Below are positions 27,801 to 37,207 of a stretch of DNA of 64,000 bases, one piece after another. How positions within the stretch are numbered: the stretch's first letter is position 1; each line of letters starts with the position of its first letter. The stretch spans positions 991,621-1,055,620 of the forward strand of contig OY970075.1 of the NCBI GenBank assembly GCA_963705385.1, read 5' to 3'. The position numbers and the translations under genes are program-made. Below the pieces are notes generated by a model. It was not told where the DNA came from. It made no database searches and worked only from the letters and a program-made list of their open reading frames with translations. The DNA comes from MFD02979-c5 sp963705385 (GTDB lineage Bacteria; Bacteroidota; Bacteroidia; Cytophagales; Amoebophilaceae).

Positions 27801-28071
27801 CTTATTAATAAGACTCCTAAATAACAAACTAGCCTTTTAAGCCCTTATATTCAAATCAACCTTCCTCCCTAATTTTGCAATGGTCTCAAAATATATATTC
27901 CCACCTTTTATAAGGGTAGGCAATCGCGTAGCTTTGTAGCTAGAATCATCTTAGAGAACTAAAGATAGGGCCAAAGAGGCTAGCTAATTCTCCAAAGGCA
28001 CGCTATATTAGGCTTCTGCAAAAGCGCAAGGCCTCGACGCAGTTTTTTCTAACCTGTTAATACACTTAATT

Positions 28072-29058
28072 ATGGATTCTCTTCCTTGGATGCTCCTGCT
28101 CATCATTGTGCCTATTGGCTTACTTGTGTTCTTTCACTTCGTACCAATTAACTTATGGGTTACGGCCTTGTTCTCTGGGGTACGTGTAGGGCTTTTTGAG
28201 CTAGTCTTCATGCGTATCCGAAAAGTTCCCCCACGTATCATTGTCGAGTCTTTGATCACAGCTACCAAAGCTGGCCTCAAGGTGACTACCTCAGAAATTG
28301 AGACCCACTACCTAGCAGGGGGCCATGTGCCTTCAGTCATACGCGCCCTAATTTCTGCTGATAAAGCCAACATCAGCTTGACTTTTAAACAAGCAACAGC
28401 TATTGACTTGGCGGGCCGCAATGTATTTGAAGCAGTACAAATTTCTGTCAATCCTAGAGTGATCAATACTCCTTCGGTCGCTGCTGTGGCTGCTGACGGT
28501 ATTCAGCTCATTACTAAGGCCAGGGTAACAGTGAGGGCCAATATCCAACGGCTCGTAGGAGGTGCTGGGGAGGACACGATTCTGGCCCGGGTAGGTGAAG
28601 GCATTGTCACCTCTATTGGCTCTGCCAAATCTCATAAAGAAGTCTTGGCTAACCCTGCCCGAATCTCCAAGCTGGTACTTGACCGTGGGCTTGATTCAGG
28701 AACTGCCTTTGAAATCCTTTCTATTGACATTGCTGATGTAGATGTAGGAGATAACATTGGTGCCAAGCTACAAATAGACCAGGCCAACGCAGACTTGCGT
28801 GTGGCAGAGGCCAAGGCAGAAGAGCGTAGAGCCATGGCTGTGGCTGTAGAGCAAGAGATGAAAGCAAAGTCGCAAGAGGCAAGAGCCCAAGTAATTATGG
28901 CCGAAGCTGAAGTACCTAAAGCCATGGCTGCAGCCTTTAAAAGTGGCAACCTAGGTGTTATGGATTATTACCGTATGCAAAACATCAAAGCAGATACCCA
29001 TATGCGTTCAGCCATCTCAGAAGAAGGAAACAAGCCAGCCCCTCAAGAAGGTAAATGA
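28072..29058 (+). CDS. floA: Flotillin-like protein FloA, copy 2
   Basis: 328 residues, with the same domains as copy 1: N-terminal membrane hairpin, PPRIIVESLITATKAGL, TSEIETHYLAGG, and a C-terminal coiled coil ending in ALSxx-like AAFKSGNLGVMDYYRMQ. Copy 2 keeps the family consensus at the C-terminal xGxMDYYxMxNxxAD motif better than copy 1 (MEYYRVQNNKA), so it is probably the ancestral or main copy. It is 890 bases downstream of copy 1 and co-oriented. A decayed small gene lies behind it. Confidence 0.94.
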   Translation: MDSLPWMLLLIIVPIGLLVFFHFVPINLWVTALFSGVRVGLFELVFMRIRKVPPRIIVESLITATKAGLKVTTSEIETHYLAGGHVPSVIRALISADKANISLTFKQATAIDLAGRNVFEAVQISVNPRVINTPSVAAVAADGIQLITKARVTVRANIQRLVGGAGEDTILARVGEGIVTSIGSAKSHKEVLANPARISKLVLDRGLDSGTAFEILSIDIADVDVGDNIGAKLQIDQANADLRVAEAKAEERRAMAVAVEQEMKAKSQEARAQVIMAEAEVPKAMAAAFKSGNLGVMDYYRMQNIKADTHMRSAISEEGNKPAPQEGK

Positions 29059-29120
29059 TGGAAAAGCCCCTAAACTTGGTATTTACAGACTTAGCTTGTT
29101 TAATTTCTCAAATTAGTCGT

Positions 29121-29530
29121 ATGTATAAGAAGTTTTGTGTACCAATGGCTGTGTTGCTTATAACCGCTACAGCCCAGGCCGTAGCCCTGAGTCTAGTAAA
29201 CTAAAAGGTACAAATCTACTACTAACCGGAAGAGCCAAACTAGACCAAGCTCTCAAAGAGCCTAAGGCAGAGGCTCTAATCCAAAAGGTCAAAAGTTTCT
29301 CTGAGAGACGCAATACTAGTGTCAGGAGATTTTGATGATGAAAAAGTTGCAAAAATAGCGAGAGATTGCGTGGTATGGACTCCATACAGATACGTAAGTA
29401 TTGAATTTAAGAGAGATACTGAACGGAAAATAAAAAAGGAGTTCCAGGAATGCCACAAAGCCTATGTCAAAAATACGTCGACGCTGCTTATGGGCTAATA
29501 AAGCTCCTAGTAGACGTAGCCAATAGTTAA
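29121..29530 (+). pseudogene. Decayed secreted-protein gene downstream of floA copy 2
   Basis: ATG 29121 opens a clear signal peptide (MYKKFCVPMAVLLITATAQA) that runs into a stop in frame 3. Frame 2 then reads LLLTGRAKLDQALKEPKAEA and LIQKVKSFSERR. The frame returns to 3 for ILVSGDFDDEKVAKIARDCV and an ERKIKKEFQECHKAYV segment; the last piece (QKYVDAAYGLIKLLVDVANS) ends at 29530. Three frame changes show that the gene is broken. It was a periplasmic or outer-membrane-associated protein of about 130 residues, of a family I do not recognise, and is the paralogue of the remnant at 27313-27800. Confidence 0.6.
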
Positions 29531-29727
29531 ATATGCTTACCCTCTTTTCAAAAAAGTGCTCTTTGCAGTATCTTTTTCATGCCTTACCAGCAAGACTGCC
29601 TCAATAGTTGGCCATGTAGCAACGGCAGCAATAAATAGGTGCTGCCTTACCTCTAATCCACACCTACCCCAGTTTTTGTTTATATTCGGGGTGTCCAAGC
29701 GCACTTTACAAATATTTATTCCCTACC

Positions 29728-32700
29728 ATGCAAAGGTATCTTGAACACAAACAACTAGACCTAGCAGAGCTTGGCAAGAAAATCGCTGCCTTTTGGAAAG
29801 AGAATCATGTCTTTGAACAATCTATCCAGCTGCGGGAAGGCCACCCTGCCTTTACTTTTTATGAAGGTCCCCCTTCAGCCAATGGCATGCCAGGCATCCA
29901 TCACGTGCTATCGCGCACAGTCAAAGACATCTTCTGCCGTTATAAAACCCAGCAAGGATTTCAAGTCAAACGAAAGGGGGGGTGGGATGCTCATGGCCTG
30001 CCTGTAGAGCTAGAAGTAGAGAAAAAACTCGGCATCACTAAAGAAGACATTGGCACTACCATCAGTGTAGAAGCATACAACACCCAGTGCCGCCAAACAG
30101 TGATGCAATACAAGGACCAGTGGGATGCACTCACAGCACAGATGGGCTATTGGCTTGACATGGACTGCCCTTACATTACGCTTGATCGCAACTACATAGA
30201 GTCACTTTGGTACCTACTCAAGCAGCTCTATGACAAAGGCCTTCTTTACAAAGGCCATACCATCCAGCCTTATTCGCCTGCAGCAGGCACTGGCCTTAGC
30301 TCCCATGAGCTCAACCAACCAGGCTGTTACAAGATGGTCAAAGACACCACTGTGGTAGCACAGTTCAAAATAAAGGGTAGAGCGCAAGATTACTTTTTGG
30401 CGTGGACAACTACGCCTTGGACTTTGCCGGCCAACAGCGCCCTGGCTGTAGGCGAAAATATCGATTATGTAAAGGTACGGACCTTTAATCCTTATACCTA
30501 CCAACCAGTACAGGTCATTTTGGCCAAAGCTGTAGTGCAACGTTACTTTTCTACAGAAGAAGCCAGCAGCCCATCAGACTTTCGAGGTTACCAGCCGGGG
30601 GATAAGCCTATTCCTTGGCAAATCATTGCTCATTACAAAGGCAAAGACTTGCTTGGGCAAACGTACGTGCAACTACTTCCCTACATACAACCCCCTGTAC
30701 CTGCTTTTCAGGTAATTGCAGGCGATTTCGTCACCACAGAAGAAGGTACTGGCATCGTACATATTGCCCCTACTTTTGGGGTTGATGACCAGCGCGCAGC
30801 GCAAAAGGCAGGCATCCCAGCTATCACGGTACAACGTGAGCAAGCGCTGGAAGTGCCTATTGTAGACCGGCAAGGAAGGTTTGTAGCTGAGATCACAGAA
30901 TTTTCCGGGCAATATGTCAAGGAGGAATATGCGCCTGAAGCAATACGCGAACAACCTGACTACAAGTCCGTAGATGTGTTGATTGCTATCAAGCTCAAAC
31001 AAGAAAACAAAGCTTTTCAGGTAGAAAAATACGAGCACAGCTACCCACATTGTTGGCGTACAGACAAACCAATTCTGTATTATCCATTAGATACATGGTT
31101 TATTAAAACAACAGCCTACAAAGACCGCCTCATTGAATTGAACAAAACCATCCATTGGAAGCCAGCAGCCACAGGTACAGGCCGGTTTGGACACTGGCTA
31201 GAGAACTTGGTAGACTGGAACTTGAGCCGAGACCGCTACTGGGGCACGCCATTGCCCATTTGGAGAACTCAAGATCAGCAAGAGGAGCGATGCATTGGCT
31301 CACTTGCAGAACTGCGTCAGGAAGTTGACAGAGCTGTACAAGCAGGTTTGATGGATCAACCCCTGGCAGAAGATATTGACCTACACCGACCTTATTTAGA
31401 CCATATTGTCTTAGTAAGCCCTCAAGGCAAGCCCATGTACCGTGAGCCTGGTTTGGTGGATGTATGGTTTGATTCAGGGGCTATGCCTTATGCCCAATGG
31501 CACTACCCTTTTGAAAATGAAGCTTCCTTTGCAAAACACTTTCCTGCTGACTTCATTGCAGAAGGGGTTGATCAAACCCGTGGTTGGTTCTTTACCTTGC
31601 ATGTGCTGGCAGTGCTTTTGTTAGACCGTGTAGCTTTTAAAAATGTGGTTGCCAACGGCCTAGTACTAGACAAGCAGGGCAATAAGATGTCCAAGCGCTT
31701 AGGAAATAGTATCGACCCCTTTCAAATCATTGCCCAACATGGGCCTGATGCGCTTCGCTGGTATATGATTGGTAATGCCAATCCCTGGGATAATCTCAAG
31801 TTTGACCTCAATGGCCTGACCGAGGTAAGCCGCCGGTTTTTTGCTACACTCCAAAATACCTATTGCTTTTTTGCCCTTTATGCCAACATAGACCAGTTTG
31901 ACAGCACAGCCTTAGCCGTACCAGTTGCAGACTGCCCTGAGATTGACCGGTGGATTCTTTCTCGCCTCCACAGCCTTATCCAAACAACGACCGAGGCTTA
32001 TGAAGCTTATGAACCTACCAAAGTAGTACGTGCCCTCCAGGACTTTGTAGTAGATGACCTCAGCAACTGGTATGTGCGCTTGAACCGAAAGCGCTTTTGG
32101 AAAAGCGAGCAAGGCCCAGACAAGCAAGCTGCTTACCAAACATTAGATGCCTGTTTAATGACCATAGCTCAGCTAGCCGCACCTGTAGCTCCTTTTTATA
32201 CGGAGCAGCTCTACCAAGACCTAACCCACGGCACTCAACAGGAGAAAGTGATTTCTGTGCACCTGACCGACTTCCCCAAAGCGGACGTAGCTACCATTGA
32301 CACAGCGTTGGAAAAGAAAATGCATCAGGCTCAGAGGATTGTCTCGTTGGTACATTCACTGCGGAAAAAACACAGGCTCAAAGTGCGGCAGCCACTAGCT
32401 CAGCTTATGCTTCCGATTTCAGACCACACCATGAAAGCTCAAATAGTTGCTCTCGAAGACTTGATCAAGGCTGAAGTGAATGTCAAAAAAGTGGTGTACA
32501 TGGATGACACCACTGCGGTTATAACCAAAAAGATCAAACCCAACTTCAAGGCCTTAAGTCAGCGCTACGGCACTCAGATGCAGCAGCTATGTCAGGCCAT
32601 TGCCCAGTTAAGTCAAGAGGATATTCAAACCCTAGAAAAAGAGCAACGGCTAGCATTAGACATGCCTGCAATCCCGCCCTCACAAAAAATAGCAAGGGTG

Positions 32701-33081
32701 GTACTCACGCCAGAAGCGGTCATCATCACCTCAGAAGACATCGCAGGCTGGTCTGTGGCAAGTGAGGAAAGCATTACTGTAGCTTTGGACATTACGCTCA
32801 ATGACGAGTTACGGCAAGAAGGCATTGCCCGAGACCTAGTCAACCGCATTCAGAATATACGCAAAAACCAAGGTATGGATGTACAAGACAAAATTAAAGT
32901 TGCCCTTGCATCTGAACAGTCGCTCGTAGCAGAAGCCGTACAAAATCACAAGGCCTACATTTGTCATGAAACACAAGCAGTGCAGCTTGAGGTGGTTGAG
33001 GGAGTGTCTGACACTGAACCTATTGACATGGATGGATATACAGTTCAAATCAACGTCACTTTGCAGCAGCCAAGTAGCTGA
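29728..33081 (+). CDS. ileS: Isoleucyl-tRNA synthetase, eukaryote-like long form
   Basis: 1117 residues, typical of the IleRS2 (eukaryote-like) class found in Bacteroidota. The HIGH-type motif is in PPSANGMPGIHHVLSR (near residue 50), the CP1 editing domain carries TTPWTLPANSALAVG near residue 225, and KMSKRLGNS near residue 650. A long C-terminal helical domain lacks the zinc-binding cluster of the IleRS1 class. It charges tRNA-Ile. IleRS2 enzymes are generally mupirocin-tolerant (family knowledge). metG starts within 45 bases of its end, so the two synthetases probably form an operon. Confidence 0.97.
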   Translation: MQRYLEHKQLDLAELGKKIAAFWKENHVFEQSIQLREGHPAFTFYEGPPSANGMPGIHHVLSRTVKDIFCRYKTQQGFQVKRKGGWDAHGLPVELEVEKKLGITKEDIGTTISVEAYNTQCRQTVMQYKDQWDALTAQMGYWLDMDCPYITLDRNYIESLWYLLKQLYDKGLLYKGHTIQPYSPAAGTGLSSHELNQPGCYKMVKDTTVVAQFKIKGRAQDYFLAWTTTPWTLPANSALAVGENIDYVKVRTFNPYTYQPVQVILAKAVVQRYFSTEEASSPSDFRGYQPGDKPIPWQIIAHYKGKDLLGQTYVQLLPYIQPPVPAFQVIAGDFVTTEEGTGIVHIAPTFGVDDQRAAQKAGIPAITVQREQALEVPIVDRQGRFVAEITEFSGQYVKEEYAPEAIREQPDYKSVDVLIAIKLKQENKAFQVEKYEHSYPHCWRTDKPILYYPLDTWFIKTTAYKDRLIELNKTIHWKPAATGTGRFGHWLENLVDWNLSRDRYWGTPLPIWRTQDQQEERCIGSLAELRQEVDRAVQAGLMDQPLAEDIDLHRPYLDHIVLVSPQGKPMYREPGLVDVWFDSGAMPYAQWHYPFENEASFAKHFPADFIAEGVDQTRGWFFTLHVLAVLLLDRVAFKNVVANGLVLDKQGNKMSKRLGNSIDPFQIIAQHGPDALRWYMIGNANPWDNLKFDLNGLTEVSRRFFATLQNTYCFFALYANIDQFDSTALAVPVADCPEIDRWILSRLHSLIQTTTEAYEAYEPTKVVRALQDFVVDDLSNWYVRLNRKRFWKSEQGPDKQAAYQTLDACLMTIAQLAAPVAPFYTEQLYQDLTHGTQQEKVISVHLTDFPKADVATIDTALEKKMHQAQRIVSLVHSLRKKHRLKVRQPLAQLMLPISDHTMKAQIVALEDLIKAEVNVKKVVYMDDTTAVITKKIKPNFKALSQRYGTQMQQLCQAIAQLSQEDIQTLEKEQRLALDMPAIPPSQKIARVVLTPEAVIITSEDIAGWSVASEESITVALDITLNDELRQEGIARDLVNRIQNIRKNQGMDVQDKIKVALASEQSLVAEAVQNHKAYICHETQAVQLEVVEGVSDTEPIDMDGYTVQINVTLQQPSS

Positions 33082-33123
33082 CCTCTTTTGGGGAGCATAA
33101 TGCACATCTACAACGGTTTTACT

Positions 33124-34863
33124 ATGGATTCAAAGCCTACTACCTACACAGTCACAGCAGCCCTTCCCTATGCCAACGGGCCTATTCATATTGGCCATCT
33201 GGCAGGTGTATACATCCCAGCAGACATCTACGTCCGGTATTTGCGCAGCTGTGGAAAGCGTGTCTTGTTTATTGGTGGCTCAGACGAACACGGCGTTCCT
33301 GTCACCATTCGGGCCCAGCAAGAAGGGAGCACCCCCCAGCAGGTCGTAGACAAATACCATGCACTCAACCAAAAGGCCTTTGAGGATTTTGGCATCAGCT
33401 TTGACGTTTTTTCAAGGACTTCATCGCCGCTGCATCACCAGATTGCTGCTGAGTTTTTCAAAACCTTACATGACAAAGGCATCTTTGAAGTTCGCGAAAC
33501 AGAACAATACTATGACCCCGTGCACAAGCAGTTTCTGGCAGACCGTTACATCCGTGGCACCTGCCCTCGGTGTGCCTACCAAGATGCTTACGGAGACCAG
33601 TGTGAGTCATGCGGGACCACACTAAGCCCTGAAGAGCTACTCCAACCTCGGTCTGCACTGAGTGGCAAAAAACCCCTCTTGAAAAAGACCCAGCATTGGT
33701 ACCTACCCCTCAACCAATATGAAGCCTGGCTCCAACAGTGGATCCTAGAGGAGCACCAAAACTGGAAGCAAAATGTGTATGGCCAGTGCAAATCTTGGCT
33801 AGACCAAGGCTTGCAGCCCCGCGCAGTAACACGTGACCTAGCTTGGGGGGTACCTGTTCCGTTAGCAGAAGCTGCTAACAAAGTGCTTTACGTTTGGTTT
33901 GATGCACCCATTGGCTACATCAGTGCTACCCAAGCATGGGCTGCTGCACACGGTCAAGATTGGAAGCCTTTTTGGCAAAGTCCTGATACCCAACTCATCC
34001 ACTTTGTAGGCAAAGACAACATTGTCTTTCACTGCATCATCTTCCCTACCATGCTCCGCGCCCATGGGGGGTTTATCTTACCAGAGAATATTCCTGCCAA
34101 TGATTTCCTCAACCTTGAAGGCAAAAAAATCTCTACTTCGCGGAACTGGGCAGTGTGGTTGCACGAATACCTCATTGATTTTCCTGGTCAGCAAGATGTG
34201 TTGCGGTATGTGCTTTGTGCCAATGCTCCTGAGAACCGAGACAGCGACTTCAGCTGGCAGGACTTTCAAGCCAGAAACAACAACGAGCTGGTAGCTGTCC
34301 TAGGCAACTTTGTCAACAGAACCTTTGCCTTGGTCCACAAATACTTCGGGGACAGCGTGCCTGAGCAAAGCACCATGACTACTATTGACCAAGGCCTAGC
34401 AGCACAGCTGCAGCAGCTTCCTCAGCGGGTTGGACACGCTATTGAGCAATTTAAGTTTAAAGAAGGCCTCCAGCTATGCATGGACCTGGCTCGGGCTGGC
34501 AATAAATATTTGGCTGACACTGAACCTTGGAAGTTGGTCAAAACAGACAAAACTCGGGTAGGCACAGTCCTCAACATGGCTTTACAACTGACTGCCAACT
34601 TAGCCATCCTCATGGAGCCATTTCTGCCTTTTACAAGCCAAAAACTTACCACGATGATTTATGGAGCAGGGGCAACTGCTTCTAACCCTTCCTTAGTCAA
34701 AGAAGATAGCCTAGTAAGTAGGAGTATACCTGCATCCTGGAAACAAGCAGGCAGCCTTGCATTACTTCCCTCAGGCACGCACTTGCAAAAGCCTACCCTG
34801 CTTTTTGAGAAAATAGAACAGGAGGTTATTAAGGCACAATACAGCAAGCTGCATGGTGTATGA
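33124..34863 (+). CDS. metG: Methionyl-tRNA synthetase, short form
   Basis: 579 residues from ATG 33124; a start at 33100 adds eight residues. The HIGH motif is YANGPIHIGHLAG at the N-terminus. A zinc knuckle pair CPRC and CESC (near residues 145-165) marks the MetRS1 type, and the KMSKS-type loop reads KISTS near residue 330. A DALR-like anticodon domain follows. The C-terminal EMAP/Trbp111 tRNA-binding domain of most Bacteroidota MetRS (about 680 residues) is missing. It probably shares a transcript with ileS. Confidence 0.95.
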   Translation: MDSKPTTYTVTAALPYANGPIHIGHLAGVYIPADIYVRYLRSCGKRVLFIGGSDEHGVPVTIRAQQEGSTPQQVVDKYHALNQKAFEDFGISFDVFSRTSSPLHHQIAAEFFKTLHDKGIFEVRETEQYYDPVHKQFLADRYIRGTCPRCAYQDAYGDQCESCGTTLSPEELLQPRSALSGKKPLLKKTQHWYLPLNQYEAWLQQWILEEHQNWKQNVYGQCKSWLDQGLQPRAVTRDLAWGVPVPLAEAANKVLYVWFDAPIGYISATQAWAAAHGQDWKPFWQSPDTQLIHFVGKDNIVFHCIIFPTMLRAHGGFILPENIPANDFLNLEGKKISTSRNWAVWLHEYLIDFPGQQDVLRYVLCANAPENRDSDFSWQDFQARNNNELVAVLGNFVNRTFALVHKYFGDSVPEQSTMTTIDQGLAAQLQQLPQRVGHAIEQFKFKEGLQLCMDLARAGNKYLADTEPWKLVKTDKTRVGTVLNMALQLTANLAILMEPFLPFTSQKLTTMIYGAGATASNPSLVKEDSLVSRSIPASWKQAGSLALLPSGTHLQKPTLLFEKIEQEVIKAQYSKLHGV

Positions 34864-34942
34864 CGTGCGCTCCTAATTTGTGTTAGTATACAAAAATAAA
34901 AACCACGTTAGCTATCAGAAAATCGCCTCTGTCTGCAAATAG

Positions 34943-35350
34943 CTACTCACCAAAAAAAAACGCTACTTCTGCAGCAGCTGTCTCGTCTGCATCAGACCCA
35001 TGCACGGCATTGGCATCAATAGATTTTCCAAAACGCTGACGAATGGTATTATGAGCAGCTTTAGCGGGGTCTGTAGCACCTAGTAATTGTCTGAAATCAG
35101 TTACAGCATTGTCTTTTTCCAAAGCTATAGCTACTACGGGACCATCAGCCATGTCCTGGCACATCTGTTCATAAAAAGGACGTCCTTGGTGGACTTTGTA
35201 AAATTCTCTGGCACGTTGCACACTTAATTGGGTAAGCTGCATGGCTTTCATATGAAAACCTGCTCGTTCTATCATTGCAATTATTTCTCCAACGCATTTT
35301 TCCTTAACTGCATGGGGTTTGATCATTGAAAAAGTAAGATTTCCTACCAT
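34943..35350 (-). CDS. ndk: Nucleoside diphosphate kinase
   Basis: 135 residues, close to the usual 138-150. FSMIKPHAV at the N-terminus, and NAVHGSDADE with the phosphorylated His near residue 115. It balances NTP and dNTP pools by transferring the gamma phosphate. Convergent with metG, and followed on the minus strand by nothing before metG's end; pheS starts upstream on the same strand with a 62-base gap, so pheS-ndk may be co-transcribed. Confidence 0.96.
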   Translation of the reverse strand: MVGNLTFSMIKPHAVKEKCVGEIIAMIERAGFHMKAMQLTQLSVQRAREFYKVHQGRPFYEQMCQDMADGPVVAIALEKDNAVTDFRQLLGATDPAKAAHNTIRQRFGKSIDANAVHGSDADETAAAEVAFFFGE

Positions 35351-35412
35351 AACCTATATATTAAAATTTTGTCACAAAAATAGCGACAAACCATGATTTA
35401 GGTACCAAATTG

Positions 35413-36432
35413 TTAATCGCAAGCGGTGAACTGTTTTAAGAAGCGTATATCGTTCTCAGTAAACAACCGTAGGTCGTTAATCTGGTAGTACAACATGGCA
35501 ATGCGCTCGAGACCCATGCCAAAAGCAAAACCTGTATACACCTGCGGGTCAATACGGCAGTTAGTCAGTACCTGAGGGTCTACCATGCCTGCACCCATGA
35601 TTTCTACCCAGCCTGTGTGCTTACAAACATGGCAGCCCTTACCCGCACAAATGATGCAGTCAATGTCTACCTCTGCACTGGGTGCAGTAAAAGGAAAATA
35701 AGAAGGCCGAAAGCGCAGTTGGGTATGCTTTCCAAACATTGCCTTTACAAAGTACAGTATTGTCTCCTTGAGGTCTACAAAACTTACCCCTTGATGGATG
35801 TACAATCCCTCTAACTGATGAAAAACGCAGTGTGCACGGGCAGAAATAGCCTCATTCCGAAAAACACGGCCTGGAGCAATGGTACGAATAGGGGGTGTCT
35901 GCGTTTCCATGACACGCACTTGCACTGAAGAAGTATGGGTCCTTAAAGCACTGCCATCCGCCAAAAAAAAGGTATCCTGCATATCGCGCGCCGGGTGGTT
36001 GTCAGGAAAATTAAGCGCTGTAAAATTATGCCAGTCGTCTTCAATTTCTGGCCCTTCAGAGAGGTTAAAGCCAATCTGTTCAAATAGCGTTACGATTTTG
36101 CTGCGGATGATGGTGAGTGGGTGCAACGTGCCTAAGGCATCAGCTGGTGGTGGTAGCGTAAGGTCCTCTGTAGGCTGGCATAACTCCTTGCTGGCTGTAC
36201 CTACCTGCTCAGCGAGCAGGTTGAATTTTTCTTGCGCAGCGTTTTTAAGTTGATTGAGCAAAACACCTACTGCTTTGCGCTCCCCTGACGCTGCCTCCTT
36301 AAGGTGTACAAACATTGCTGCAACAGCCCCTTTTTTGGCGATAAACTTCCTGTGAAATTCTTCTAGCTCCTCTTGGTTTTTAGCTTCAAAACGCTCTATT
36401 GCAGCGTGTAGTGTTTTAACTTGCTCAAGCAT
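35413..36432 (-). CDS. pheS: Phenylalanyl-tRNA synthetase alpha subunit
   Basis: 339 residues. An N-terminal coiled coil (residues 1-85), then class II motifs: GPEIEDDWHNFTALNFPDNHPAR, the HTSSVQVR strand and the C-terminal GFAFGMGLERIAML motif 3. A Cys-rich segment (CIICAGKGCHVC) precedes the GWVEIMGAGMVDP loop. It pairs with PheT, whose gene is not adjacent and not in this window, so the two subunits are encoded apart, which is usual in Bacteroidota. Confidence 0.96.
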   Translation of the reverse strand: MLEQVKTLHAAIERFEAKNQEELEEFHRKFIAKKGAVAAMFVHLKEAASGERKAVGVLLNQLKNAAQEKFNLLAEQVGTASKELCQPTEDLTLPPPADALGTLHPLTIIRSKIVTLFEQIGFNLSEGPEIEDDWHNFTALNFPDNHPARDMQDTFFLADGSALRTHTSSVQVRVMETQTPPIRTIAPGRVFRNEAISARAHCVFHQLEGLYIHQGVSFVDLKETILYFVKAMFGKHTQLRFRPSYFPFTAPSAEVDIDCIICAGKGCHVCKHTGWVEIMGAGMVDPQVLTNCRIDPQVYTGFAFGMGLERIAMLYYQINDLRLFTENDIRFLKQFTACD

Positions 36433-36621
36433 AATAAAGGTCTTGTAGCTACAAAAATAGGCTGGTGCTAGCAGATATCCTCATCACTACTTTTTCAAAA
36501 TCTACTCTTTGGCTGCTACCTGGGTGAATAAGATCTTTATAGCTAAGCAGCGCTATTTTTGAATCCTGGCTTGTACGTGTACTAATTTTATCCTAGGTTG
36601 ACTATTTCAAATGTTTGATGA

Positions 36622-37152
36622 ATGAAAAATAAGTGCCGTTGCTGCATGGTGTTTTTGCTTGCCCTAAGCTTTTCAAATAGCTTGGCCAGTGAGGGAGAGC
36701 AGCCGTATGACGGCCCTATCCTAACATTTACACAGTTAGAAACCATTTACAGTGAGCAAGGGGTGGTTAAATTCAAAATGCGTACTGCCAAAGCACTACA
36801 CTATGAAAATGGAGACAGGAGATACCCCGAAGGAGCACAGATAGTCTTTTATGAAACAGATAAAAGTATATCAGTTGCCGCACGTGCCAACAGCGTCTAT
36901 TACTTTGCAGAAAAAGACGTTTATGAATTCAGGGGAGATGTAGAAATTAAAAGCCTGAGTAAAAAGGTACAGCTCAACACAGAAGAGCTACACCTGATTC
37001 CTAGTACTGAAACATTTTATACAGACAAGTTTATTAGGATAGAAACTAAGGAAGAAGTGCTCACTGGCGAAGGAATGACAGCCAAACAGGATTTGAGTTA
37101 CTATAGTGTCACCAAACCTCAAGGAGTTTTAAGCGTTAAAACAATAAAATAA
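36622..37152 (+). CDS. lptC: LptC-like lipopolysaccharide export protein
   Basis: 176 residues with an N-terminal hydrophobic segment (CCMVFLLALSFSNSLA) that could be a signal peptide, possibly with a lipid-attachment Cys. The rest is a beta-rich LptC/OstA-like fold, with repeated strands such as FYETDKSISVAARANSVYYF and DVYEFRGDVEIKS. In Bacteroidota a gene of this type commonly precedes the CNNM/CorC gene that follows here after 55 bases. It would link the inner-membrane LptBFG engine to periplasmic LptA. The assignment rests on context, length and the strand pattern. Confidence 0.75.
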   Translation: MKNKCRCCMVFLLALSFSNSLASEGEQPYDGPILTFTQLETIYSEQGVVKFKMRTAKALHYENGDRRYPEGAQIVFYETDKSISVAARANSVYYFAEKDVYEFRGDVEIKSLSKKVQLNTEELHLIPSTETFYTDKFIRIETKEEVLTGEGMTAKQDLSYYSVTKPQGVLSVKTIK

Positions 37153-37207
37153 AACCTGGATAAGGACGAAAAGACAAAGGTCCTGAAAATAAACCTACAA
37201 GGAGCGT

